Shown: positions 7,179 through 15,982 of the stretch, piece after piece | Numbering within the stretch: position 1 is the stretch's first letter | Layout: the number at the start of each line of letters is the position of its first letter | Source: a bacterium | Lineage (GTDB): Bacteria > Blakebacterota > Blakebacteria > Blakebacterales > Blakebacteraceae | Reading direction: 5' to 3' | Assembly (NCBI GenBank): GCA_025774615.1 | Contig: JALGVQ010000014.1 | Coordinates: forward strand, 1-29,236 | Length of the DNA: 29,236 nt | Made by a program: the position numbers and the translations under genes | Notes under the pieces: model-generated | What the model saw: the letters and a program-made list of their open reading frames with translations, nothing else | What the model was told of the DNA's origin: nothing | Databases searched by the model: none

Positions 7179-7208
7179 ATATGGATCCACTCGAAAAAGG
7201 ACAGGGGA

Positions 7209-8393
7209 ATGAAGGTCCACGAATTCCAGGCGAAGGAAGTCCTGAGCCGGTACGGTGTGACTGTACCTGACAACCGTGTCGCTTCCACTCCTGAGGAAGC
7301 TGAAGCCGCCGCGATCGAACTCGGAGGTGGCACGGTAGTGGTGAAGGCGCAGATACACGCGGGTGGCCGGGGCAAGGGCGGCGGAGTGAAGGTCGTCAGC
7401 AATCCAGCAGAGGCAAAGGCCGCTGCTGAAGAGATGTTGGGCAAACCGCTCATCACCCACCAGACCGGTCCTGAAGGGCAACTTGTCAGGATCGTCATCG
7501 TTGAGGCGGGCATGTCCATTGCCAGCGAACTCTACGCCGGGATCGTACTCGACCGGGCAGCCGAAAAACCGGCTTTCATGGCCTCCTCGGAGGGTGGCAT
7601 GGAAATCGAGGTGGTCGCGGAGAATTCTCCGGAGAAGATCATCAAGCACTGGTTCGACACCGGGTCCGGGCTCCAGCCATACCAGGCAAGGGATCTGGCC
7701 TACGCGATCGGTCTTGAGGGAAAACAGGCCTCAAGTGCCGCGAAGTTCTTCATTCAACTGGCAAAGGCGTATGTGGAGACCGACGCGAGTCTTGCGGAGA
7801 TCAATCCGCTGGTGGTAACGACCGACGGCGAAGTGATGGCGCTCGACGCGAAGATCAACTTCGACGACAACGCCCTCTATCGACATCCCGATATCGCCGA
7901 GTACCACGATCCGCACGAAGAGGATCCGCTCGAAGTCGAAGCGCAGAAGTTCGATCTGAACTACATCAAGCTCGACGGCAACATCGCCTGTATGGTCAAT
8001 GGTGCCGGTCTTGCGATGGCCACGATGGATCTCATCAAGTATGCGGGCGGAGAACCGGCCAACTTCCTCGATGTCGGGGGAGCGGCTGATGTGGAGACCG
8101 TTTCGAACGGATTCCGCATCCTGATGAGCGATGAGAACGTCAAGGTGGTACTCATCAATATCTTCGGAGGGATCGTACGTTGCGATCGGGTTGCGCTCGG
8201 GGTGGTCGAGGCCATGAGCAATGTCCAGGTCGATGTGCCTGTGGTCGTGCGGCTGGAGGGAACCAACGCCGAACAGGCTTCGCAGATCCTGAACGATTCA
8301 GATTTCGAATTCCTGGTGGCTGCGGACTTCAAAGATGCGGCAGAGAAGGCAGTTGCCGCCCTGGGTATCACACCGGACGGGGAAGGAGCCTGA
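7209..8393 (+). CDS. sucC: succinate-CoA ligase (ADP-forming) beta subunit
   Basis: 394-aa ATP-grasp subunit of succinyl-CoA synthetase, which couples succinyl-CoA hydrolysis to NTP formation in the TCA cycle. The start [17 protein letters not shown] is canonical. [16 protein letters not shown] (46-61) is the nucleotide-binding segment, AEINPLVV the metal-binding region, and GGIVRC (320-325) the loop that meets the phosphohistidine of the alpha subunit. Length is as expected (about 388). AGGGG and an upstream AAAGGA precede the ATG. It is separated from sucD by only 2 nt, so the subunits are co-translated. Confidence 0.97.
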   Translation: MKVHEFQAKEVLSRYGVTVPDNRVASTPEEAEAAAIELGGGTVVVKAQIHAGGRGKGGGVKVVSNPAEAKAAAEEMLGKPLITHQTGPEGQLVRIVIVEAGMSIASELYAGIVLDRAAEKPAFMASSEGGMEIEVVAENSPEKIIKHWFDTGSGLQPYQARDLAYAIGLEGKQASSAAKFFIQLAKAYVETDASLAEINPLVVTTDGEVMALDAKINFDDNALYRHPDIAEYHDPHEEDPLEVEAQKFDLNYIKLDGNIACMVNGAGLAMATMDLIKYAGGEPANFLDVGGAADVETVSNGFRILMSDENVKVVLINIFGGIVRCDRVALGVVEAMSNVQVDVPVVVRLEGTNAEQASQILNDSDFEFLVAADFKDAAEKAVAALGITPDGEGA

Positions 8394-8395
8394 GC

Positions 8396-9265
8396 ATGAG
8401 CATTCTCGTCAATAAAGACACCCGGCTCCTCGTACAGGGGATCACCGGTGGAGAAGGTACGTTCCACACCGAGCAGATGCTTGACTATGGAACCAATGTG
8501 GTCGCAGGCGTGACTCCCGGAAAAGGTGGGCAGGCGCACCTCGGGGTTCCGGTCTTCAATACTGTCTCGGAAGCGGTCCGCGAGACCGGGGCGAACACCA
8601 GCATCATCTTCGTGCCGCCTCCCTTCGCCGCCGATGCGGTGATGGAATCGGCCGCTGCCGGGGTGGCGCTGATCGTGTGTATCACCGAGGGTATTCCAAC
8701 CCGCGACATGGTGCAGGCGAAGCGGAAGGTTATCCACACCGGCAGTCGATTGATCGGTCCGAACTGCCCCGGGGTCATCACGCCAGGAGAAGCGAAGGTC
8801 GGGATCATGCCCGGGTTCGTACATCGGCCCGGACGGGTGGGGATCATCAGCAGGAGTGGTACGCTCACCTATGAGGCGGTCGGACAGCTTGTCGCGGCGG
8901 GGTTAGGCCAGTCGACGGCGATCGGTATCGGTGGAGATCCGATCATCGGTTCCACCTTCACCGATCTGCTCGAACTCTTCGCGGCTGACGATGACACCGA
9001 TGCCGTGATCCTGATCGGGGAGATCGGAGGATCGGCTGAACAGGAAGCAGCGGCCTTCATTGCCGAGCACTTCCCGAAACCGGTCATTTCCTTCATCGCC
9101 GGCCAGACGGCGCCTCCCGGTCGCAGGATGGGACACGCCGGCGCCATCATCAGCGGTGGTGGTGGTTCGGCCGCCGAGAAGATGGACGCCCTGCGTGAAG
9201 CGGGAGTTACAGTGTGTGAGAGTCCCGCGATCATCGGTGAGATGGTTGTGAAGGCGCTCCAGTAA
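8396..9265 (+). CDS. sucD: succinate-CoA ligase (ADP-forming) alpha subunit
   Basis: 289-aa alpha subunit. It carries an N-terminal CoA-binding Rossmann domain ([15 protein letters not shown]), [12 protein letters not shown], and the phosphorylated His247 in [10 protein letters not shown]. Length matches the family. The ATG at 8396 follows the sucC stop by 2 nt, with AAGGAG (8383-8388) 7 nt upstream. It acts as a heterodimer or heterotetramer with SucC in the cytoplasm. ndk follows 40 nt downstream, a sensible partner because the kinase re-equilibrates the NTP made here. Confidence 0.97.
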   Translation: MSILVNKDTRLLVQGITGGEGTFHTEQMLDYGTNVVAGVTPGKGGQAHLGVPVFNTVSEAVRETGANTSIIFVPPPFAADAVMESAAAGVALIVCITEGIPTRDMVQAKRKVIHTGSRLIGPNCPGVITPGEAKVGIMPGFVHRPGRVGIISRSGTLTYEAVGQLVAAGLGQSTAIGIGGDPIIGSTFTDLLELFAADDDTDAVILIGEIGGSAEQEAAAFIAEHFPKPVISFIAGQTAPPGRRMGHAGAIISGGGGSAAEKMDALREAGVTVCESPAIIGEMVVKALQ

Positions 9266-9305
9266 TCTGAAGGATTTCTGACTCGGGACACCTGGAAAGG
9301 AACAG

Positions 9306-9737
9306 ATGGAACTGACGTGTCTGCTTGTGAAGCCTGATGGTGTTGCCGACGCACACATCGGGGAGATAGTGGCGAAGGTGGAGCGTGAGGGATTCACCGT
9401 GAGAGGTCTGAGGCTGCTGGTCCTGACCCGGTCTCATGCCGAGGCGTTCTATGCGATCCATCACGGGAGGCCGTTCTTTGAGGACCTCGTGGAGTACATG
9501 ACCGGTGGTCCGATCGTTGCCCTGGCTCTCGAACGTGAAGATGCCGTGAGCCACCTTCGAACGGTGATCGGTGCCACCAATCCGGCCGAGGCAGCCGAAG
9601 GAACGATCAGGGCGCTCTATGGCAGGGATATCGGGACCAATACCGTTCATGGATCCGACTCGGTTGAGAACGGCATCCGTGAAGCACTCTTCTTTTTCTC
9701 CGAGCGAGAACTGGCGGAATCGGGCACGGTCATATAA
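9306..9737 (+). CDS. ndk: nucleoside diphosphate kinase
   Basis: 143-aa enzyme that transfers the gamma-phosphate from NTPs to NDPs through a phosphohistidine. Seen here are the N-terminal LLVKPDGV, the P-G-like segment MTGGPIVALAL and the active-site NTVHGSDS with His115. Length is typical. AAAGG lies about 5 nt before the ATG. The C-terminus FFFSERELAESG is usual for the family. It lies between sucCD and the yceD-rpmF-plsX cluster in the same direction and probably on the same transcript. Confidence 0.97.
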   Translation: MELTCLLVKPDGVADAHIGEIVAKVEREGFTVRGLRLLVLTRSHAEAFYAIHHGRPFFEDLVEYMTGGPIVALALEREDAVSHLRTVIGATNPAEAAEGTIRALYGRDIGTNTVHGSDSVENGIREALFFFSERELAESGTVI

Positions 9738-9789
9738 ATTTTTAGGTTCCGGGTCAGAGGGCCATTGCAGAATCGAGGGAGACATCAGT

Positions 9790-10311
9790 GTGGCTGACCG
9801 TCTTTTCTTTGTAAGTCTCCAGGGGCTGGCCAGTGGTCGTCATCACTATGAGATCACCGAAGCCGGAGCATCCCTCGAGTTGCCGGCTGATGACCTGGTG
9901 ATCGATTCTGATGTCCGTCTCGATCTTGAGCTCGATCGGACGGGCACCATTCTGATGGCCAGGGGGAACATCACCGCCGAGTCGGTAATGACCTGTTCCC
10001 GTTGTCTCGAACCATTCACGACCGGGATGTCCCCGCGGTTCGAGATCGTTATCAGGATGAGTGATGAGAAACATGAGCTCGAGGATGAAGAGGACCCCCC
10101 CGTCGATTTCATGGATAACGGGGTGTCATTTGCAGCTTCGGTGCGAGAGTCGCTCATTCTCGTTGTCCCGATTAAGCCGCTCTGCGATGACGGTTGCAGT
10201 GGGCTCTGCCAGAGATGCGGAGCGAACCTGAACCTCTCATCGTGTGATTGTCCGCAGGAACCTGCCGATCCGAGATGGGACGGCTTGAAGATCCTGTCGG
10301 AAGAAACCTGA
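9790..10311 (+). CDS. yceD: YceD/DUF177 family protein
   Basis: 173-aa DUF177 protein. The family is linked to 23S rRNA accumulation and ribosome biogenesis and is almost always encoded before rpmF, as here. The hallmark cysteines are present: CSRC (69-72), then Cys132, Cys136, Cys140 and Cys143 around CDDGCSGLCQRCG, and CDC (152-154). They are consistent with zinc binding. The frame is open much further upstream into ndk, but GTG at 9790 with GAGGGAG (9775-9781) 8 nt ahead gives the expected length. rpmF begins 13 nt after the stop. Confidence 0.9.
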   Translation: MADRLFFVSLQGLASGRHHYEITEAGASLELPADDLVIDSDVRLDLELDRTGTILMARGNITAESVMTCSRCLEPFTTGMSPRFEIVIRMSDEKHELEDEEDPPVDFMDNGVSFAASVRESLILVVPIKPLCDDGCSGLCQRCGANLNLSSCDCPQEPADPRWDGLKILSEET

Positions 10312-10324
10312 GGAGAACAGGCCA

Positions 10325-10507
10325 ATGGCTGTTCCAAAAAGAAGACATTCAACCTCCCGCCGGGGGAAGAGACGGAGCCATATGGGGCTGACACAGCCGG
10401 CTCTCGGTGTCTGCGATCATTGCAATCATCCGAAACTGTCCCACAGAGCCTGCCCGAACTGTGGTTACTACCGGGGTCGTCAGGTTATTTTCCCGCGCGA
10501 GGTATAG
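10325..10507 (+). CDS. rpmF: large ribosomal subunit protein bL32
   Basis: 60-aa bL32. MAVPKRRHSTSRRGKRRSH is the canonical basic N-terminus and CDHC...CPNC forms a zinc ribbon, so this is the C+ (zinc-containing) form. AGGAG (10311-10315) overlaps the yceD stop and lies 9 nt before the ATG, indicating coupled translation. A 124-nt gap separates it from plsX. Confidence 0.97.
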   Translation: MAVPKRRHSTSRRGKRRSHMGLTQPALGVCDHCNHPKLSHRACPNCGYYRGRQVIFPREV

Positions 10508-10576
10508 TGTCCCGAGTCAGCAATCCGCTTGAATTCGTCCTCCGCGGTACTCGCGCCTGCGGCGTTACTCGTCGTT

Positions 10577-10596
10577 ACAATAGGCACCGCTATTGT
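10577..10596. promoter_or_regulatory. 7-bp inverted repeat upstream of plsX
   Basis: ACAATAG (10577-10583) pairs with CTATTGT (10590-10596) across a 6-nt spacer. The left arm overlaps TACAAT (10576-10581), a good -10 hexamer, although no convincing -35 precedes it. The dyad lies 36 nt before the plsX ATG, where control of phospholipid genes would be expected. It does not resemble the FapR operator. It could be an operator or a short RNA hairpin. Confidence 0.4.
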
Positions 10597-10631
10597 TCCT
10601 TCTCGCGCCTTGCCGGAGCGGCCTCACTATT

Positions 10632-11645
10632 ATGAGGATCGCCCTCGATGCAATGGGGGGGGATTTCGCCCCTGATCGGATCGTGGCCGGAGCTGTGGAA
10701 GCCGCGGCATCTGCCAGGGGCGCCTATGAGGTCGTCCTGGTGGGTGACGAACCTGTACTGAGAGAACGGTTTGGTAAACTGATCCACGGCCTTCCCATCG
10801 AGATTGTCCATGCCGATGAGGTGATCGCCATGGATGAGGCTCCAGCGGCCGCGCTCAGACGCAAGAGGACAAGCTCCATCAATGTGGCCATGGGACTTCA
10901 TCGTTCGGGGGATGTGGACGCGGTAGTCTCGGCCGGGAATACGGGAGCCGCGATGGGTTCCGCGCTCCTTACCCTCGGACGCCTGAAGGGAGTGTCACGA
11001 CCGGCTATAGCCTCACTCTTTCCCTCAACGCGCGGCGCAACCCTGGTCCTGGATGTGGGGGCCAATACCGAAGTCACCGTGCGCAATCTCATGGAATTTG
11101 CGGTAATGGGAAGCCTTTCGGCCGAACGGGTATTCGGCATCTCCAATCCCATGGTTGGATTGCTCTCGATCGGGGAGGAGAGCAGTAAAGGGACTGAGAT
11201 GGTCGTCGAAACCCACCGGAAACTGATCGATTCCGAGCTGAATTTCATCGGGAACGTAGAGGGGCAGGACATCCTGACCGGCGCAGCCGATGTGATCGTC
11301 TGCGACGGTTTTACCGGGAACATCGTGCTGAAATTCACTGAAGGGATCACCTCGTTCTTGACAGCAGGGGTCAAGCGAGGCTTGTCTAAGAGCCCATTTG
11401 CCTATATTGGTGCGTTGTTGATGACTCCGGTTCTCGACGAGATAAAGAAAGACCTTGATTATGAAGAATACGGCGGCGCGCCACTGTTGGGAATCGACGG
11501 GGTGGTCATCATCTGCCATGGCGGTTCATCGGTACGGGCGATCAGGAACGCCGTGGCCATTGCCAGCCGCATGGCTGATGAGCAATTGAACGATCACATC
11601 AAAGCGCGATTGGAAGAGATCGATGTCGCCGACCTTCAGCGATAA
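10632..11645 (+). CDS. plsX: phosphate acyltransferase PlsX
   Basis: 337-aa peripheral membrane enzyme that converts acyl-ACP to acyl-phosphate for phospholipid synthesis. The start MRIALDAMGGDFAP is diagnostic, followed by SAGNTGAAMGSALLTLGRLKG and LLSIGEESSKGTE. ATG 10632 matches the family, but the nearest purine-rich site (GGAG, 10615-10618) is 13 nt away, so translation may be weak or depend on leader folding. It overlaps fabH by 23 nt. An inverted repeat lies in its leader. Confidence 0.97.
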   Translation: MRIALDAMGGDFAPDRIVAGAVEAAASARGAYEVVLVGDEPVLRERFGKLIHGLPIEIVHADEVIAMDEAPAAALRRKRTSSINVAMGLHRSGDVDAVVSAGNTGAAMGSALLTLGRLKGVSRPAIASLFPSTRGATLVLDVGANTEVTVRNLMEFAVMGSLSAERVFGISNPMVGLLSIGEESSKGTEMVVETHRKLIDSELNFIGNVEGQDILTGAADVIVCDGFTGNIVLKFTEGITSFLTAGVKRGLSKSPFAYIGALLMTPVLDEIKKDLDYEEYGGAPLLGIDGVVIICHGGSSVRAIRNAVAIASRMADEQLNDHIKARLEEIDVADLQR

Positions 11646-12630
11646 AGCCCGCGGGGCAAGCCGTATTCTTGGAACAGGCCGCTGTGTTCCTGAAGAAGTG
11701 ATCACGAACGAAGATCTGGAAAAGATCATCGACACCACTGATGAGTGGATCACGACGCGGACCGGTATGAAACGCCGCCACAAGGTCGCCGAAGGAGAGG
11801 CAACAAGTGATCTGGCAGCCGTTGCGCTTCGCCGCGCTGGTGAAGACGCGGGAATCGAGCTCACCGACCTCGACGCGATAATCGTGGGAACCGCCTCTCC
11901 CGACATGCCGTTTCCCAGCACCGCGTGCTTCGTGCAGCAGCATCTCAACCTTCCAGGGATCCCCGTTTTCGATATCTCAGCAGCATGTTCCGGATTCATC
12001 TATGGATCGACACTGGCCAACAGTCTGATCGCTGCCGGTCAGTTCGAGATGGTCGCTGTCATCGGAGCAGAGACGCTGACCCGGATAACCAATTACCAGG
12101 ATCGCAGCACGTGCGTGCTCTTCGGTGATGCCGCCGGTGCCGCGATCTTCGGGCCGAGCGATGGAGAACGGGGTGTGATCGCCGCATATATTGGGGCTGA
12201 CGGGAATCTCAGCCACTTGCTGAATATGCCGGGAGGTGGATCGAGGGAACCTGCTACGCACGAGACGGTAGATGCCAGGCGACATTTCATCCACATGGAA
12301 GGTTCCGAGGTGTTTAAATCCGCGGTGCGGGCGATGGAATCATCCGCGAAAAGAGCGATCGAGATCGCCGGGATCAGGTTGGAAGAAGTCGATCTGCTCA
12401 TTCCCCATCAGGCGAATGTCCGGATCATCAAGGCGTTGACCTCGAGGATCAATATCCCACCCGAGAAGGTATACATAAATGTGCAGGAATACGGTAACAC
12501 CTCTGCTGCCTCGATCCCGATCGCGTTCGATGAAGCCAGGGAACTGGGTATTGTCAGTGAGGGGAGTGTGATAGTGATGGTCGCGTTCGGAGGTGGCTTC
12601 ACGTGGGGTTCACTGGTCGTGAGGCTCTGA
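11623..12630 (+). CDS. fabH: beta-ketoacyl-ACP synthase III
   Basis: 335-aa condensing enzyme that starts fatty-acid synthesis from acetyl-CoA and malonyl-ACP. The catalytic triad is visible: Cys122 in ISAACSGF, His262 in PHQANVRI and Asn292 in YGNTSAAS. WITTRTGM near the N-terminus is part of the CoA/ACP-binding region. The ATG lies inside the plsX end (23-nt overlap), with GGAAGAG about 5 nt upstream. fabD follows after 3 nt. This is the standard plsX-fabH-fabD order. Confidence 0.97.
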   Translation: MSPTFSDKARGASRILGTGRCVPEEVITNEDLEKIIDTTDEWITTRTGMKRRHKVAEGEATSDLAAVALRRAGEDAGIELTDLDAIIVGTASPDMPFPSTACFVQQHLNLPGIPVFDISAACSGFIYGSTLANSLIAAGQFEMVAVIGAETLTRITNYQDRSTCVLFGDAAGAAIFGPSDGERGVIAAYIGADGNLSHLLNMPGGGSREPATHETVDARRHFIHMEGSEVFKSAVRAMESSAKRAIEIAGIRLEEVDLLIPHQANVRIIKALTSRINIPPEKVYINVQEYGNTSAASIPIAFDEARELGIVSEGSVIVMVAFGGGFTWGSLVVRL

Positions 12631-12633
12631 GAA

Positions 12634-13578
12634 ATGAGTGAGAGACGGATCGCGTTCCTCTTTCCCGGTCAGGGGGCCCAGTTTGTCGGTATGGGCGAAA
12701 CGCTTTTCCGGAATGGACCTCCTGTCGTCAGGGAACTCTACCAGGAGGCCTCAGATACTCTGGGCTATGATATCGCGAAGATCTCGTTCAAGGGTCCCGA
12801 GGAGGTACTGCTCCAGACCAGGCACACGCAACCTGCCATCATGGTGCACAGTGTGGCAGTCGCGAAGCTTCTGGCTGAAGAAGGTATCCGGCCCGATTTT
12901 ACCGCTGGACACAGTCTGGGGGAATTCTCGGCGCTGGTGATCGCCGGGGCGCTCAGCTTCACCGACGCGCTTATGGTGGTCAAGGTCAGAGCTGAATCGA
13001 TGCAGGCGGCCGGAGAATTAAATCCGGGTGGAATGTCCGCGGTCATCGGGCTTGAGGCTGAAAAGGTGCGGCAGGCGTGTGAAAAAGCCTCTGCGACCGG
13101 TATCGTTCAGCCTGCCAATTACAATACACCGGCACAGACCGTTATCTCGGGTGAGAAGAAGGCGGTCGAGAAGGCGGGCCAGGAGTGCACCGCGCTGGGT
13201 GCGAAGAAGGTCGTATCACTCAAAGTGCACGGCGCGTTCCACTCTCCACTCATGGAGGGCGCCGTTGAACCGCTGCGGCACATCCTGAGACAGGTAGAAG
13301 TCGGACAGGCGGATGTTCCGGTCGTGAGCAACGTCACATCCCGTCCGGCTGTCAGACCGGAGGAGATCAGGGAGCTTCTGGTGCTCCAGGTGGTCTATCC
13401 CATCCGCTGGGTCGAATCGATGGAAGAACTCGATCGGATGGGATCGTCCATATACGTTGAATGTGGCCCAGGCCAGGTTCTACAGGGACTTCTGAAACGT
13501 TGTGTAAAGGGAGCGCGGGCAGTCGGCGCTTCCGATCCCGATGGTATCCAGAATGTCATCGGAGATCTCGGGTCATAG
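12634..13578 (+). CDS. fabD: malonyl-CoA:ACP transacylase
   Basis: 314-aa transacylase that loads malonyl onto ACP. The nucleophile Ser94 lies in AGHSLGEFSA, Arg119 in VKVRAESMQ holds the malonyl carboxylate, and His203 in HGAFHSPLM is the base. FPGQGAQ (10-16) forms the oxyanion-hole region. Length agrees with the family. It is 3 nt from fabH. In most bacterial clusters fabG comes next; here a 110-nt gap leads directly to acpP, so the 3-ketoacyl-ACP reductase must be encoded elsewhere. Confidence 0.97.
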   Translation: MSERRIAFLFPGQGAQFVGMGETLFRNGPPVVRELYQEASDTLGYDIAKISFKGPEEVLLQTRHTQPAIMVHSVAVAKLLAEEGIRPDFTAGHSLGEFSALVIAGALSFTDALMVVKVRAESMQAAGELNPGGMSAVIGLEAEKVRQACEKASATGIVQPANYNTPAQTVISGEKKAVEKAGQECTALGAKKVVSLKVHGAFHSPLMEGAVEPLRHILRQVEVGQADVPVVSNVTSRPAVRPEEIRELLVLQVVYPIRWVESMEELDRMGSSIYVECGPGQVLQGLLKRCVKGARAVGASDPDGIQNVIGDLGS

Positions 13579-13688
13579 AAGGCTTGACCTGGAGGCTGTT
13601 ACATCACTATCTCAAAAGGCTGGACAGAAGCCCCTGCGGGGGCACAATCGTCTAACATGCGCGTGAACCGGACGCGGGAGGAAAACCG

Positions 13689-13928
13689 ATGGCAACGGTA
13701 GAAGAACGAGTCAAGAACATCATAGTGGAGCAGCTGGGTGTTGACGCCGCTCAGGTCGCACCTGACACTTCGTTTGTTGAGGATCTGGGAGCCGACTCCC
13801 TCGATACCGTCGAGCTGGTCATGGCTTTCGAGGAAGAGTTCGATATCGAGATTCCCGATGAAGAAGCAGAGAAGATGTCGACGGTCGGTGACGCGATCTC
13901 GCACCTCAATTCTGTTTTGAACCAGTAA
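13689..13928 (+). CDS. acpP: acyl carrier protein
   Basis: 79-aa acidic four-helix carrier. Ser37 in [12 protein letters not shown] is the 4'-phosphopantetheine site. Length is typical. GGGAGG lies about 8 nt before the ATG. The 110-nt upstream gap holds TTGACC (13584-13589), which could be a -35 but has only a poor -10, and a 5-bp GC hairpin (13630-13643). A dedicated acpP promoter is plausible because ACP is needed in large excess. fabF begins within 20 nt. Confidence 0.97.
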   Translation: MATVEERVKNIIVEQLGVDAAQVAPDTSFVEDLGADSLDTVELVMAFEEEFDIEIPDEEAEKMSTVGDAISHLNSVLNQ

Positions 13929-13947
13929 TGTGAATCTGGACGGTCCC

Positions 13948-15195
13948 ATGCGACGCCGTGTCGTGGTCACCGGCCTTGGTTCTGTAGTACCCACCGGTCT
14001 TACCGTACCTGAAGTGTGGCGATCCGCACTTCAGGGCAGGTCGGGTCTCGGTCCCATCAGCCGGTTCGACCCCTCTGATCTACCGACACGTATTGCCGGT
14101 GAGGTCAAGGACTTCGATCCCTCGATGGCGATGGATCAGAAAGAGATCCGCCGGTCGGATCTCTTTCTGCAATTTGCCAATGTGGCCTGCTGTGAAGCTC
14201 TGGAGGACTCCGGTCTCGATATGGCAACTGAGGATCCCTATCGTGTCGGGGTCGTGGTGGCCTCAGGTATCGGAGGGATCCGGATGCTCGAGGATCAGGC
14301 GAAGCATGCGCAGGAGAAAGGCCTGAACAGAGTGAGCCCTTTCTTCGTGCCGATGATGATCATCGATATGGCAGCTGGTGATCTCAGCATCCGTCATGGC
14401 ATGAAGGGGCCGAACTACGCAACGGTGTCAGCGTGCGCCTCGGCAGGACACGCACTCCTGGATTCATTCAATCTGATCCAGCTCGGTTACGCTGATGTCA
14501 TGGTGGCCGGAGGTACCGAGGCTCCCATCACTCCACTGGCAACGGCCGGATTCGCCAGAATGAAGGCGATGAGCACCCGCAATGATGAACCGGAACGTGC
14601 CAGCCGGCCCTTTGATTCCGAGCGTGACGGTTTCGTGATGGGGGAAGGTGCATCCATCATCATTCTGGAAACGCTGGAACACGCCCAGGCCAGGGGAGCT
14701 AAGATCTATGCGGAATTCCTTGGTGGGGGGATGACTGCTGACGCCTACCACATGACGGCCCCCGATGAGAATGGAGCGGGCGGTGAGATGAGCATGCGCA
14801 TCGCCCTCGAGATGGCAGGTCTCGATCCCCCGGATATCGACTATATCAACGCTCACGGCACATCGACGCCGCTGAACGATGCGATCGAGAGTAAGGCGAT
14901 CAGGCGCGTGTTCGGAGATCATGCCGATTCACTATCGATCAGCAGTACCAAATCGATGACCGGACACCTGTTGGGAGCAAGCGGCGCACTGGAATTCATG
15001 CTGCTCACCCTGACGTTACAGGAAGGGGAAATACCACCCACAATCAACTATGAGAATCCGGACCCCGATTGCACGTTGAACTACACCCCTAACGCCTCTG
15101 TGAAGCGGGCGCTGGAGGTGGGGTTGAGCAACAGTTTCGGTTTCGGGGGACACAATGTGACTCTCGCGGCGAGGAAATTTCACGAGGAAGCTTGA
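13948..15195 (+). CDS. fabF: beta-ketoacyl-ACP synthase II
   Basis: 415-aa elongating condensing enzyme. With the ATG at 13948 the catalytic residues are Cys163 (VSACASAG), His303 (NAHGTSTP) and His340 (SMTGHLLGASG). These are the same numbers as in E. coli FabF, which supports this start (MRRRVVVTGLG) over the in-frame GTG at 13930. Neither start has a strong ribosome site, so translation is probably coupled to acpP. The stop overlaps a TTG that may start rnc. Confidence 0.96.
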   Translation: MRRRVVVTGLGSVVPTGLTVPEVWRSALQGRSGLGPISRFDPSDLPTRIAGEVKDFDPSMAMDQKEIRRSDLFLQFANVACCEALEDSGLDMATEDPYRVGVVVASGIGGIRMLEDQAKHAQEKGLNRVSPFFVPMMIIDMAAGDLSIRHGMKGPNYATVSACASAGHALLDSFNLIQLGYADVMVAGGTEAPITPLATAGFARMKAMSTRNDEPERASRPFDSERDGFVMGEGASIIILETLEHAQARGAKIYAEFLGGGMTADAYHMTAPDENGAGGEMSMRIALEMAGLDPPDIDYINAHGTSTPLNDAIESKAIRRVFGDHADSLSISSTKSMTGHLLGASGALEFMLLTLTLQEGEIPPTINYENPDPDCTLNYTPNASVKRALEVGLSNSFGFGGHNVTLAARKFHEEA

Positions 15196-15982
15196 TCCAC
15201 GCCGTCTCTTTCGACGGCAATCTGCTGTCCCGGTTCCCTCCCGATCGATCGATGGAACGCTCGAGAGAGAACTGGGGTATCGATTTCATGATACCGAACT
15301 CCTCCGGGAGGCCCTCTCCCACCGTTCATTTGTAGGAGTAAGAGGTGAGGATCGCCTCGAATCGAACGAGCGGCTCGAATTCCTCGGAGACGCGATCCTC
15401 GATCTGGTGGTCGCTCATGAACTCTTCCGGCTTTTTCCCCGCAAGTCGGAAGGTGAACTCACAGAACTGAAATCCCTGCTTGTATCGAGACCGACCCTTG
15501 AACGTACTGCCTGTGAACTCGGTCTCGGGGAGGCGCTTCTCCTCTCGGAGAACGAGGAGGCAACCGGTGGGCGGACCCGGCCGAGTATCCTGGCCGACGC
15601 ATTCGAGGCGTTGCTCGGCGCGCTCTATCTCGATGGTGGATATGAGGTGGTCAGGATGGTCGTGGTCGACCTGCTCATCCACGAACTCCCGGTGGTTTCG
15701 CGGAATCCGGCACTCGGCAACTACAAGAGTAAATTGCTCGAATACGTCCAGAAAAAGAAGAACGGGCGCCTGATCTATCGGACCACGGGTGAGAAAGGCC
15801 CCGATCACGACAAGACCTTCATCATCCAGGTCATGCTCGACCAGGAGGTTCTGGGAGAGGGAAGGGGAGAATCGAAGAAACAGGCCCAGCAGGAGGCAGC
15901 CCACGCCGCTCTCGAGAAGCTGGGTGTTGTGGACGATAACGGCCAGGCCGTGGACCTTGATGAAGGAGCAGGTCAGCCGTGA
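15192..15982 (+). CDS. rnc: ribonuclease III, apparent frameshift or non-canonical start
   Basis: Double-strand-specific endonuclease for rRNA and mRNA processing. The conserved sequence runs unbroken in one frame: LGYRFHDTELLREALSHRSF (from about 15272), NERLEFLGDAILDLVVA (catalytic acidic cluster), ADAFEALLGALYLDGG, then a dsRNA-binding domain from NYKSKLLEYVQ to the end. That frame is open from 15161 but has no ATG, GTG or TTG before GTG 15407, which would remove the catalytic signature. A TTG at 15192 overlaps the fabF stop (TTGA) and has GAGGAAG just upstream. Its frame is out of phase with the RNase III frame by one base and would be restored by one extra GATC at the tandem GATC repeat 15243-15254. 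The span given starts at that TTG. A sequence error, slippage, or an ATC/CTG start are the alternatives. Confidence 0.85.

Noticed and set aside
15185-15200. Programmed +1 frameshift from fabF into rnc, as in prfB
   Set aside because: The site reads GCT TGA, not CTT TGA. Slippage of the alanine tRNA to CTT would not pair well, and a FabF-RNase III fusion makes no known sense.
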